Shown in pieces: positions 43,896 to 52,881 of a stretch of DNA of 64,000 nucleotides. The notes beneath the pieces were generated by a model. The model had not been told where the DNA came from, did no database searches, and saw only the letters and a list, made by a program, of their open reading frames with translations. This DNA is from Saccharothrix sp. NRRL B-16348 (GTDB taxonomy: Bacteria > Actinomycetota > Actinomycetes > Mycobacteriales > Pseudonocardiaceae): NCBI RefSeq assembly GCF_001280085.1, contig NZ_LGED01000136.1:68658-132657 (forward strand), written 5' to 3'. The position numbers and the translations under genes were made by a program. Numbering within the stretch: position 1 is the first letter of the stretch; every line of letters begins with the position of its first letter.

Positions 43896-45454
43896 CGACG
43901 TGCGGACAGCAGCGCGTCGGCCAGGCGCTGCCCGAGACCGACCCCGACTCCGATCAGCAGCGCGGTCACACCGTTCGGGCGCGTCGCCGCGCTCGGAGTC
44001 GCTGTCGCGGACTGACTGGCCTGGGTGGACGCCTCTAGAGGTGGCCCCGACGAGTCCGATATCCCCTGATCAGGCCTGCAATCCCGATCGTCGGGTTCGA
44101 AGGATCAGACCAGATGGGGTCGCCGTGCTTCGGCGATCCGGGCAGCCGGCACCCACCGGTCCGGGTCGACGTCCACCGTGATCTCGGCCAGCGGTTCACC
44201 GGCCAGGCGACGCCCTCGGTCACGGGCCACGCCCGTAGCGTGCCGTGGCCGGGACGCAGCGGCACCAGCCGATCCCCCGCGCGCAGCGCGATCACCTGCA
44301 CCGGGCCGCGCCCGTCATAGGCGAGTTCGTCGACCACGTGCGGATCGGCTCGCACCTGGTCCCACCACGGCGTCCACCACGGCCGCCGCCAAGCGCGCGA
44401 CGACCGCCTGGCACAGCGCCGCCGAAGCGACGTTGACCAGCACCCTGTCGACCACCATGCAGCCGCCCCCGCGAACGCCCGGCTCCGCCGCCACCGCAGC
44501 TGAGGACGGCGAGCCCGAACGCCAGGTCCATCTCGACTACCACCTCGGGCGCGGTGGTCGAGGCGCACGACGCGCGGTGAATGGGGCCGCGACGCACCGG
44601 TGCTAAGCCGACGGACAGCAGCACCCAGTGGTTGACCGGACCACAGAAGCGGTAGCCCCGCTTGACCAGGCCAACCATGACCTCGCATATCTGCTCCGGC
44701 GACTTGTGCTCGTTGTCGGGCCTGCGGCTTGGATCCACTTGGCGAAGCTGGTCAGCGTGTGCAGCTCGGGGTCCACGGAGGTCGGGCGAACCCGAACCTC
44801 AGCTCGTCCGGTGGTTGCCCGCCCTGGACGGCTCGGAACGGCCGTGAGTGATGACGCAGCAGGTGCACGTCCAACTGCTCGATCTCGTTGCGAAGCCGCT
44901 GGATCGTGAACCGGTCGGGCGACGTGGACTGGACTCTGGCCGCTGTTGCGCCGACGCGGGGGTCGGAGCTTGAGCGGGGTGCTTGTCCTGTGTGCGGCGG
45001 GCCCCGCTGCGCCAACAGCGGGGGCCCACCTGACCGATGCTGTGTCCGGGCTGTCGGACCTGACTTCGGGAGGGAACCTCACATGAGGAGTGGGCTTCCG
45101 CGACCAACGGTAGGGCCGCCCACCCGTCCCCACCACCGACGGAAATCGTTCTGGACGTCCGTCCTGGAGACCCGTCGGCGTGGCTGGCCACCGGGAATCC
45201 CGTGCTCACCCGCACCCGCACCCGCAATATCCGTGACACAGGTCACATTCACTCGTGGGGGTGTTGGACGTCCTGGACGTTTCCGACACTGGGAGCACGC
45301 CCTGGTTAGGGCAATCATGGACTGGCCAGGGTGATCCGTTCCTCCCGCCGGGCGGGAGCCGCTTCCATCGGCGCCAACCGAGGACGCGGCTGCGGACGAC
45401 CCTGACGTGTCCGGGCTGTCATACCAAGTCCACGGCGACGGGAGCAGGTGCGTG
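43896..45454. other. 1.56 kb degenerate accessory DNA
   Basis: Several overlapping frames but none with start, ribosome site and consistent composition. On the reverse strand the phrases VRADPHVVDELAYDGRGPVQ and VIALRAGDRLVPLRPGHG (about 44240-44360) and QICEVMVGLVKRGYRFCGPV (about 44640-44690) look like pieces of real proteins broken by frameshifts. No function assigned. Confidence 0.35.
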
Positions 45455-46582
45455 ATGTCCGAGGATTCAGCGTTACCCGATGGAACTTCCCCGCAGACCG
45501 GTCCGCTCGAGAAACCGGTGACGGAGCGCCTACGTCATGCGCTGACCGAGCGGTGGGACGAAGCGGGCAGGCCGTCGAGGTGGGACATGGCCCGACGCAT
45601 CAGCGTCGACTTCCGCAGCTTCCCCGAGCTCACCGCGGACATCCACAACCTGCCGTGGCAGTCCGTGCGGCTGTTCCTGCTGGGCTGCGGCGAGCCGGCG
45701 TCCAGGATGTCCTACTGGAAAGAGTTCTGGCAGCAGGCCAACGCCGACCGGCCGACGGCGAGCCGTCATCTTCGGGTGGTCAAGACGGGCCGGCGGACGC
45801 GCCGCAAGCAGCCCGGCGACTACCCCGTCTCCCAGATCACCCTCACCGCCCAACGGGCAGGCAGCATCCGTCTGTTCGTCCAGTCGATGGACGACCTGCG
45901 CGACGCCGCCGGCCTGTCCTACGCCGACATCGGCAACGCCGGCATCCGGGGAATGTCCCGCAGCACCGCGCACGCCATCCTGTCGCACCCCGACCAGTTG
46001 CCCACCCGCACACAGGTCGAGGTCTTCACCAGACTGTGCGGGATCTCCGCCGCCGATGTGGACCTGTGGGTGGAGGGCTGGGCCAGGCTCGCCGAACACC
46101 ATGTCGCCCCCGTCTCCGCGCCGGTACCCAGCGCGCCGGTCGCCGACGTGTACGAGCCGGACGTCAAACCCCGCAGCCGGCCGCAGACGACCCCCGTCCG
46201 GACCGCCGTGCCGCCCCCCGTCGAGATCGCCGATCCCCCGCCTCCGGCAGATCCCGCTCCCGCGGACCACCCGACACCCACGCCGCAGATCGTCATCCAC
46301 CAGCACGGACCCGCCGCCGTGCCGGTCAAGACACTGCTGCTGTGCACCCTGCTGCTGCTGGTCAGCGCCGGAACCGGCGCGGGCATGTGGCTGCTGGGCA
46401 TCCCCGTCGAGGTCATCGGCTGGACCTACTTCACCGCCGTCATGCTCTCCTCCTGCTGGCTGCTGCACCACAAACTGCTCAACCCGGACACCAGCGCGAA
46501 TCAACAGCCCGGCTACCTCGAGGACGACGAGGCCGTGTTCGGCGTGGACCGCAAGGCCGCGCCTCCGGTCATCGGCCTTTGA
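45455..46582 (+). CDS. HTH protein with C-terminal membrane helices
   Basis: 375 aa from the ATG at 45455 (GGGAGCAGG upstream); an in-frame ATG at 45407 is less likely. Two helical domains: residues about 17-75 (ERWDEAGRPSRWDMARRIS) and 125-210, where LRDAAGLSYADIGNAGIRG and MSRSTAHAILSHPDQLPT look like a Cro/C1-type helix-turn-helix. A long Pro-rich linker (220-290) leads to two membrane helices (TLLLCTLLLLVSAGTGAGMW and VIGWTYFTAVMLSSCWLL). Membrane-tethered HTH proteins of this type are common beside actinobacterial mobile elements. Confidence 0.7.
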   Translation: MSEDSALPDGTSPQTGPLEKPVTERLRHALTERWDEAGRPSRWDMARRISVDFRSFPELTADIHNLPWQSVRLFLLGCGEPASRMSYWKEFWQQANADRPTASRHLRVVKTGRRTRRKQPGDYPVSQITLTAQRAGSIRLFVQSMDDLRDAAGLSYADIGNAGIRGMSRSTAHAILSHPDQLPTRTQVEVFTRLCGISAADVDLWVEGWARLAEHHVAPVSAPVPSAPVADVYEPDVKPRSRPQTTPVRTAVPPPVEIADPPPPADPAPADHPTPTPQIVIHQHGPAAVPVKTLLLCTLLLLVSAGTGAGMWLLGIPVEVIGWTYFTAVMLSSCWLLHHKLLNPDTSANQQPGYLEDDEAVFGVDRKAAPPVIGL

Positions 46583-46631
46583 GCGGGCCCCATCCCGCAC
46601 AACCACCACCCCGACGACGGAGACGGGTCAC

Positions 46632-46838
46632 ATGTCCACGCCCCATGCGCCGCTGTTCACCCTCCGACTCGCGCTGATCCTCCTGCTGGCCCTGGTGTGC
46701 GGAGGCGTCGCCGGACTGCTCACTTGGCTGGCCGGCGACAACATCCCCGCCGCCATCCTGGGCGGCCTCACCGCCGCCGGCCTGTCCGCGATCGCCTTCC
46801 ACAACCTGATCGAAAACCCGTCAGACACCCGCGACTGA
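46632..46838 (+). CDS. Small two-helix membrane protein
   Basis: 68 aa; ATG at 46632, GGAG 8-9 nt upstream, 49 nt after the HTH gene. Two hydrophobic helices (RLALILLLALVCGGVAGLLT and IPAAILGGLTAAGLSAIAFH). Likely co-transcribed with the HTH/membrane protein. No family recognised. Confidence 0.6.
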   Translation: MSTPHAPLFTLRLALILLLALVCGGVAGLLTWLAGDNIPAAILGGLTAAGLSAIAFHNLIENPSDTRD

Positions 46839-47137
46839 CAGTCCGGCCCGACGGCACCCGACACGATCGACTCGGCGACCTCGCGCACCCCGGGGTCCAT
46901 CCGCTTGAGTTCGGAGATGACCCGTTCGCGGCTGACGACCTGGTCGGCGGGGTCTCGCAGTTGCAGATCGCCGTCGTCGACGTCGTCGATGCCGACCCGG
47001 GACGTTCCGCTCCATCTGCGGTGGCCGCGTTGCCAGGTGCGGAACACGCCGGGAAAGACCGCTACGCATGCGCCGACGAAGAAGGTGGTCAGGGCCGCGC
47101 CGCCGTCGCTCGTCACGGCGCGTTGGTCGGACTCCAC
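46839..47137 (-). CDS. Possible hypothetical protein, weak evidence
   Basis: A reverse frame from a GTG at 47137 has a hydrophobic N-terminus (ALTTFFVGACVAVFPGVF) and a helical stretch VVSRERVISELKRMDPGVRE that looks protein-like, but it has no clear ribosome site and then runs antisense through the small membrane protein gene to 46628. It may be a decayed gene. Confidence 0.3.
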
Positions 47138-47264
47138 CAGTCCACCCGCTAGCCGACCCCGACAGCCAGGGCTCCAGTCGAGGAGTCCTTGGGACTTGAC
47201 CCTGGATGTTGGACACCAGACACACTTGGATGCTGACGATTCGGGTGGACAGGAGTCCCGTTCA

Positions 47265-47357
47265 GATGGTGATGAAGCATTACCCGCCGTCCGGGCCGAG
47301 GCGGTCGCGCTCTACCGGTCCCGCCCCGGTGCGATTGCGGAACTCGTCGCCCTGTAG
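47265..47357 (+). mobile_element. IS3-family OrfA scrap
   Basis: ATG at 47265 begins MVMKHYPPS, and in a shifted frame VRAEAVALYRSRPGAIAELV follows to a stop at 47357. This is the recognisable start of IS3-type OrfA (HTH) proteins. Only about 30 residues remain. Confidence 0.5.
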
Positions 47358-47459
47358 AACCCTGTCGCGAACCGCGCCCCGGCGCAGGGTGTTGAGAACC
47401 GATGGATGCCTGGCTCGCGGGATGTAGGGCGTTTTCGAGCCGCTGATCGTTGAGGAGTG

Positions 47460-48847
47460 TCAGCCTTGACCGATGGGCTTCTACCGCGCCGCGACCTCGC
47501 CGTCCCGCTTCCCAGCGCTCGTCCGGGCGGGTCGCCCGGCCGGCCGGTCTGCGTCGGCCGACCGGAAGGCGGAGACCGTGGTTACGGCCGGGCCGGTCGT
47601 GGAACTGGACGGCGGTCGCGGCGCTGCTTGGCCGACCCCGACCTGCTCGTACTGACCCCGGCTGCGCGCGCCCTGCTGGAGGAGCTGCGCGCCCTGACCC
47701 AGGCGCAGTCGTGGAGCAGGAGACCCCTGCAAGAGCACACTGAGCACGCTGCGGCTCGTGCTGGCCCACCTCGGCGCGGCCGCGCCGCTGTGCGAGCCCG
47801 ACGTGCGCGCCGCTGGCGCGCTGCGGCCCACCAACAGCTCGCTGCGTCTGCTGGGATTCCTGCGGGACAAGGGAATGCTCACTGCGACCAGGCCTCGCGC
47901 GGACACCGACACGGCCGCCGTCGCTCGGGCACGGCAACGCGTCCCCGTCCAGTTCCACGGCGACTTCGACGCCTGGACGGCGGTGCTGCGCGGCCGGGGC
48001 CGCAGGCCCTCTCTGACCGTGTCGTGGGCGACCATCCGCTCCTACCAATTATCTCGCGCCCGTGCTGGAGCAGTGGCACGAGGTCCCGGCCCTGCGGGGA
48101 GATCACCCCGCGGCAGGTGACCGCAGCCTCACGCGCCACGCCGGGAGCGCTCACGGCGGTCAGGTCGCTGTTCAAAGCGCTCAACGGGAACGGCGGATCT
48201 TCCGCGACCCCGCCCGCGCGGTGCGGCGCGTGCCCAACCACTCGCTGCCTCGCCTGATCCCCGCCAACCGGGTGGCCGGGTTGCTGGACACCCTGCCCAC
48301 CGCCCGCCACAAGTTCGTGCTCGCCCTCATCGCCGTGCGCGCCCTGCGTCCCAAGCAGATCAGCACGCTGCTGCTGGCCGATCTGGACCGCAGCACCGGC
48401 CGTCTGCAGGTCCGTTCCAGCGGCGACGGCCGAAGCGACGCGGTCCGGGTCGTGCACCTCGACGAACACACACTGCTGCTGGCCAAGAACATGCTCGCCG
48501 AGCGCCACGAACGCTGGCCGATGAGCAGCAACCCGCACCTAGTCCTCAGCGCGGTCAGCGCCATGCACCCCGACGCCTCGCCGGTCGACTACACGATGGA
48601 CTGGGTGGCGGACCTGACCGGCCTCAACGCCACCCAGCTCCGCCGCGACCGGATCCTCGACGAGGCCGTCGAGACCGTCGACCCAGTCCACCTCATGCGC
48701 CTGTTCGGCCTCTCCCCGGCCACCGCGATGACCTACGTCCGCACGGCTCACCCCGACCGCTTCATTAACGACCCACGCAGGCATAACGTGGCCTCGTGTT
48801 GGTGTACGCCCTTATTCGCACAGGCAGGTACCGGTAGGCACATATAG
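47460..48847 (+). pseudogene. Tyrosine-recombinase-like gene with multiple frameshifts
   Basis: Across frames: LVLAHLGAAAPLCEPDVRAA, then SLRLLGFLRDKGMLTATRPR (one frame), VTAASRATPGALTAVRSLFK, and from 48180 one long frame with RRVPNHSLPRLIPANRVAGL, ALIAVRALRPKQISTLLLAD, VRVVHLDEHTLLLAKNM and HLMRLFGLSPATAMTYVRTA. The last block carries the family's arginine (AVRAL) and a C-terminal tyrosine (MTYVRTAHP). Breaks lie near 47745, 48035 and 48175. Inactive. Confidence 0.65.
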
Positions 48848-48960
48848 CGGTGACCGGATAGTGCAGGCCAACGTCGAATTCATCACGGCCCGAGTCAAGG
48901 GCGCCGACAGGACGGTCAGGCACGCTGGCTGTTATCTGAGTCGAGAATGACCTTACCTGT

Positions 48961-48981
48961 AAATAGCATCCGAAGCTATTT
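48961..48981. terminator. Short stem-loop after the sigma-factor gene
   Basis: AAATAGC (48961-48967), 7-nt loop, GCTATTT (48975-48981), ending 6 nt from the stop of the reverse-strand sigma gene; reading that strand, T/A-rich sequence follows. A small rho-independent terminator is plausible. Confidence 0.4.
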
Positions 48982-48987
48982 CGTGCG

Positions 48988-49869
48988 TTACGGAGCCTTA
49001 TCGAGATCGACTTGGTCGATCAGGGCCCGCAATGCCTGCAACGCCTCCTTCTTTGCCGAAGCAAAGCCGTCGGACGAAAGTTCGAGCGCTGCGGCAAGGA
49101 CGTGGAGGTCCCCAGCCTCGAATACACGCTCCAACCGTAGGATTTCCTGATCGCGCACGGGAAGACTGTGAAACGCATACCATCTGACCAGATCTTCGCC
49201 AACGAGCGCCCCTGTTGATGGATCGTCTATGCGTGATGACCCGTCGGCATCGCCGGACTGGGCATGCCGCGCTTCCTTGCGAGTATTGGTAATCAGCCAG
49301 GAAGCCAATTCGCGCGCATCGGTAATGCCGTCCCATGAACGCAGAAGACGCAACCATACCGATTGGACGACGTCTTCAGCAGTGTCCCGACTGAGATGTT
49401 GGGCACGTGCAACATGCCAGGTGATCGGCACCAGGTCAGCCACGAGTGCGTCCAACGCCAAGCGACTGCCTGATTTGGCCTCGATGAGGCACGCCGTGGT
49501 CCGCGCCGTCCCCACAAGTCCATCCCAGCTGCGGGGTCGAAGTCCGTTTGCGCCACCTCGTGCCACACCATGCTGCGAAGCAAGTCGCTCACGCTTTTTA
49601 CGCTGTCGCCGAAATTGCCGACGCAACTGCGGCACACTCAGCGCGACCGTGCTCAACGCATATCCCAGCTTAGTAAGCTTTCCGGGGATTCGCTCGAGAT
49701 CTGCGCTCCACTCTTCACTGTACCGCTCGGCAGCCTGTATCGACCCCAACCGCCGTGCTCCCCAGGTCAACACTCGAATGGCCAGCCATCCGGCCACCTC
49801 GCCTATCTCGTTGACAATCAGCGGAACAAGAAGCCCTAAGAGTAGAAAAACCGCCCAATCGGCCATCAC
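48988..49869 (-). CDS. Membrane-anchored ECF-like sigma factor
   Basis: 293 aa; ATG at 49869 overlaps the PadR stop by 4 nt. Residues 3-40 are one or two hydrophobic segments (DWAVFLLLGLLVPLIVNEIG, GWLAIRVLTWG), followed by a basic linker. Residues about 130-200 are sigma region 2 (LVPITWHVARAQHLSRDTAE, DVVQSVWLRLLRSWD, ELASWLITNTRKEARHA) and about 235-285 region 4-like (FHSLPVRDQEILRLERVFEA). Normally anti-sigma factors carry the membrane anchor; here the anchor is in the sigma chain itself. Release by proteolysis or a membrane-held mode of action can be imagined. The PadR gene upstream probably controls it. Confidence 0.75.
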   Translation of the reverse strand: MMADWAVFLLLGLLVPLIVNEIGEVAGWLAIRVLTWGARRLGSIQAAERYSEEWSADLERIPGKLTKLGYALSTVALSVPQLRRQFRRQRKKRERLASQHGVARGGANGLRPRSWDGLVGTARTTACLIEAKSGSRLALDALVADLVPITWHVARAQHLSRDTAEDVVQSVWLRLLRSWDGITDARELASWLITNTRKEARHAQSGDADGSSRIDDPSTGALVGEDLVRWYAFHSLPVRDQEILRLERVFEAGDLHVLAAALELSSDGFASAKKEALQALRALIDQVDLDKAP

Positions 49870-50228
49870 GCACCCCCAAGGCCGGTTCGATACCGCCTCG
49901 CGTGGGTAGGCACCGAGTTGGATGCGCCCGCTTGTGAACGCTGCCGAACCACGCCCCGTCGGTCCAGCAGAAGATCCCTCGCCCCCGCCAGAGCGCCGGG
50001 ACTCAAACGATAGAAGCGGCGACGCGGGCCACGATCACTGGGCTCCGCACGCTCCCAGAAGCTTTCTACCCATCCCGCCTCCTCCAGTCGGCTCAGGATC
50101 GGATACACAACCCCTGTCTTCCGTTCGGCCAGTTCGGAGATCTTCAGGCCGTAGAGGTCGTCATCAGGTCCGATGAGGACTTCGAGTACGTCGAGAGTCG
50201 CGTCTGTCACCCGCCTTAGTCGATCCAT
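49866..50228 (-). CDS. PadR-family transcriptional regulator
   Basis: 120 aa; ATG at 50228. Winged-helix N-terminal domain (ATLDVLEVLIGPDDDLYGLK, ISELAERKTGVVYPILSRLE, EAGWVESFWE) with the basic wing PSDRGPRRRFYRLSP, as in PadR proteins. The usual C-terminal dimerisation helix is short. It is transcribed from a promoter whose predicted start site coincides with the ATG, so the mRNA is probably leaderless. Likely autorepressor and repressor of the coupled sigma factor. Confidence 0.82.
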   Translation of the reverse strand: MDRLRRVTDATLDVLEVLIGPDDDLYGLKISELAERKTGVVYPILSRLEEAGWVESFWERAEPSDRGPRRRFYRLSPGALAGARDLLLDRRGVVRQRSQAGASNSVPTHARRYRTGLGGA

Positions 50229-50234
50229 AGCCTT

Positions 50235-50263
50235 ATCCTAGCTGTATAGAGATGGGCTGTCAC
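50235..50263 (-). promoter_or_regulatory. Promoter of the padR-sigma operon (leaderless)
   Basis: On the reverse strand, -35 GTGACA (50263-50258), a 17-nt spacer, and -10 TAGGAT (50240-50235). The start site expected about 7 nt downstream falls on the ATG at 50228. Confidence 0.6.
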
Positions 50264-50875
50264 GTGTGCTTGACCACGCACACCGCTCACGCCGCGAACG
50301 GGTCGATGCCTACGTTCCGAGCATCACCAACATCATGATCATGCGAGTCGCATGGGTGTAGGCGACGCGGCCAACTGGGAGCGGGTCCGCCAGCCGAGGG
50401 CTATCAGTCGTAAACCGTCCGCGATCCGACCCCGCTGACACCGGTGGCTGGGCGCCCGCGTGGTCACTGCCCACGTCGGACACAACCACCATGCGACGGT
50501 CAGCCCCGACGACCGGTGCGTTCCCGACGGTCCGCCCAACGTCCGCACCTCCGCAGTAGGAGGACGTTCGTTCGACCGATCGGTGGCGGCGACGCGACTC
50601 GGTTGAACACCCAGGGCAAGCGCTGAACGAGCCCAAGCAACAGGGCGGACCCACCCTCCTCGATGCGGGATCACCTGGTGTCTGTGTGCAGGATCCATCC
50701 GAACCTGACTGCGCACATTGGCTGTGTGTCGCCACCTCCGTTGCCCGGCGACGAACCCGCCGCCCGCTCCTCGACTGGATCCGCCATCACCAGTGGGTTC
50801 GCCCACAGCGACCATCAGGAATCCGCGAACTCGTTGCCTTCGTACTCGTCGTGGGCACGGGTGCCGTGGTACCTG
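50264..50875. other. 612 bp without a recognised gene
   Basis: It lies between the padR promoter and the zinc-ribbon pseudogene. Reverse-strand frames exist but lack consistent start signals or protein-like composition. Confidence 0.35.
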
Positions 50876-51848
50876 ATGACCCAGACCCAGGTCGTGGAGC
50901 TGGACCTGCCGCGCACGTCACCGGTCAGCCGATAGCGGCGTGGGTGAAGGGCTTCGACTACCGGGGCAAGCCCGACGACGTCGCCCTCTACGACGCGAGG
51001 ACTCGCCCGCCAACCAAGGCGAGCGGCGCGGCGTTGGCGGCCGCGGCGGCGCGGTCGACGAAGTCGCGCCGGTGCTCGGATTGCGGGGCGAACCTTCAGC
51101 GCACGCCGATCACGCCGCAGGGCGAGGGCGAGGACGGGCGCTGCGGCTGTGCCCGGCGTGCCTGCTGATCATGCGGATGAGGGCGACGCAGGCGGCACTG
51201 GCGGGCGAGCGGGAGAACGGGTGCCGGTGGGCCGCCGAGGTGCTGTCGTGGCCGGAGTTGGCGGTGTTGTGGTGTGACGAGGTGCAGCCGCCGCCGACCC
51301 CGGCGGGATCGCCCAGCAAGGTCACCGCGGTGCGGCTGCGGGCCTGCGACGTCGACGGGGCCCGGCTGCTCGACGTGACCGTGCGCCTGGTCGGACCGCG
51401 CGCGAAGTTCGTCCCCGGGAATGCCGTGGGCAAGGAGGACGCGGTGCCCGTGATCCACCAGGCGCTGCTCGGCCGATCGCTGCTCGCCGCCACCGCCGAG
51501 GTGTACGAGCGGCTGCGGGAGGTCGCCTGGCACGAGTCGTGGGGCGGGGTACCGCGCCCCGGCGAGTGGGTCGGCGGCACGTGGGTGGACGTGCCGCAGG
51601 AGGAACGCGACCGGCTGGCCACGATCCAGGCGCGGCGGGCCACGGTCGACGACGGGGCCTTCGGGTGGGGCGGGCGGCACGACCGGATCACGCGGTGGCG
51701 CGGGCAACTCGACCCGGTCACGGGCGACCTGGTGCCGGCCCTGCCGGCGGGCAGCCCGGACCGGCTGCTGTACCTGATCAAGCGCATGGCCGGCGCTGTC
51801 GCGGCGAACGACGCGGTGCCCGCCACCGCCGACGCCGCCGTTAGATGA
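50876..51848 (+). pseudogene. Zinc-ribbon accessory protein split by frameshifts
   Basis: Start near the ATG at 50876 (MTQTQVVELDLP). After a shift near 50915 the frame reads GQPIAAWVKGFDYRGKPDDV and TKSRRCSDCGANLQRTPITP; after another near 51130 it reads LRLCPACLLIMRMRATQAAL and continues cleanly to 51848 (VYERLREVAWHESWGGVPRP, LPAGSPDRLLYLIKRMAG). CSDC plus CPAC form a zinc ribbon once the second frameshift is repaired. Similar small zinc-ribbon genes accompany actinobacterial integrative elements. Compare the broken relative at 43020-43895. Confidence 0.55.
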
Positions 51849-51876
51849 TCAATCCCGCCGCCTGGTGGCAAGATGT

Positions 51877-51905
51877 GTCGCCGGCTAGCTGCGCTAGCCG
51901 GCGAC
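51877..51905. terminator. Perfect 13-bp stem with 3-nt loop
   Basis: GTCGCCGGCTAGC (51877-51889), loop TGC, exact complement 51893-51905. It lies 28 nt after the stop at 51848 and well before the next gene, the expected place for an intrinsic terminator without U-tract. Confidence 0.6.
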
Positions 51906-52081
51906 GGAGCGCCGGATCCCCGGCCGTGCGCACTGGCGACAGGGGCCTGGTATGCCCTTTCACCTTGTCTGTTACTCCGTCAGAGTGACACTTGGTTGAT
52001 CGTTTTCACGCCGGGGGTGGTTCCGGGCTCTTAGCTGGGACGCCGGTGATGGCCGGTGTTCTGCCAGGGCGGAGGACTGTG

Positions 52082-52315
52082 GTGTGGGAGTTGGTGGTGT
52101 GGGTGCTGGGTGGGCCGGTGGTCGCGTTGGCGGGCCTGGTGGCGCGTCTGCGGTGGCAGGCGGTGCGTGATCGTCGGCGCCAGGAGACGTTGCAAGTGTG
52201 GGCCGAGCGGCTTCCGCTCGGTAGTGAGGTGGAGATCGACGACCTGAGGGACGATGGCAGCCGTCTGCGTTTCCGCGTGGTGCCTGCGGCGTCGTCGCGA
52301 GGGAGGCGTCGGTGA
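52082..52315 (+). CDS. Small one-helix membrane protein before the sigma gene
   Basis: 77 aa from the GTG at 52082, which has GGAGGA 5 nt upstream (in-frame ATG at 52049 is the alternative). Residues 3-22 are a membrane helix (WELVVWVLGGPVVALAGLVA), then a basic, charged tail (WAERLPLGSEVEIDDLRDDG). Its end overlaps the sigma start by 4 nt, so it may be a sigma partner such as a tiny anti-sigma factor (inference; no zinc motif). Confidence 0.6.
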   Translation: MWELVVWVLGGPVVALAGLVARLRWQAVRDRRRQETLQVWAERLPLGSEVEIDDLRDDGSRLRFRVVPAASSRGRRR

Positions 52316-52881
52316 GTGAAGCGGATTCTCATTCGTCTCCGCCGCGGGTCGGGCAGTCCGACCCGCGGTACGACACGACCGGGGAGCCTTCGGGGCGGGA
52401 CGCGGAGTTCACCGCGTTCTACCGGGCGTGGACCAAGCCGTTGGTGGGGTTCCTGGTACTGCAAGGTGCGAGCGTGGTGTTGGCGGCTGATCTGGCACAG
52501 GACGCCATGGCCGCGATCTACCGGCGGTGGTCGGAGGTTGAGCACCCCCGCGCCTGGGTGTTCAAGACCGCGTCACGGGCGTTGATCCGAGCGGTGACCA
52601 CGGTGCGCGAGACTCCGACCGCCGAGCCCTCGGAACCGTCTCCGCTGCTGCGACGCCCGGTGACCGATATCGAGAAGTGGGAGCAGCAGCACGAGATCGT
52701 CGAGCTGGTCAGGCGATTGCCGCCCCGGCAACGTCAGGTGATGGCGTGGACCCTCTACGGCCATACCCCGAAGGAGATCGCCGAGCAGCTCGGGCTGAGC
52801 TCCGAGGCGGTGCGCTCCAACCTCCACCACGCCCGCACAACGCTGAGCACGCACCTCGCACGAGAGGAGGACGGCCGGTGA
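52312..52881 (+). CDS. ECF-type RNA polymerase sigma factor
   Basis: 189 aa; GTG at 52312 (GTGA overlap). Region 2: TAFYRAWTKPLVGFLVLQGA, VLAADLAQDAMAAIYRRWSE, HPRAWVFKTASRAL. Region 4: ELVRRLPPRQRQVMAWTLYG, TPKEIAEQLGLSSEAVRSNL, HHARTTLSTHL. Both core domains are intact, so it should bind polymerase. It lies between a small membrane protein and a repeat-tract protein, each coupled by 4-nt overlaps, which makes those two its likely regulators or outputs. Confidence 0.85.
   Translation: MSEADSHSSPPRVGQSDPRYDTTGEPSGRDAEFTAFYRAWTKPLVGFLVLQGASVVLAADLAQDAMAAIYRRWSEVEHPRAWVFKTASRALIRAVTTVRETPTAEPSEPSPLLRRPVTDIEKWEQQHEIVELVRRLPPRQRQVMAWTLYGHTPKEIAEQLGLSSEAVRSNLHHARTTLSTHLAREEDGR

Noticed and set aside
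44085..44125. GGGTTCGAAGG resembling a tRNA T-arm
   Set aside because: No flanking acceptor, D or anticodon stems could be folded around it on either strand.
47149..48048. Reverse-strand frame of about 300 codons
   Set aside because: It lies opposite the broken recombinase, and only the forward strand shows family motifs.
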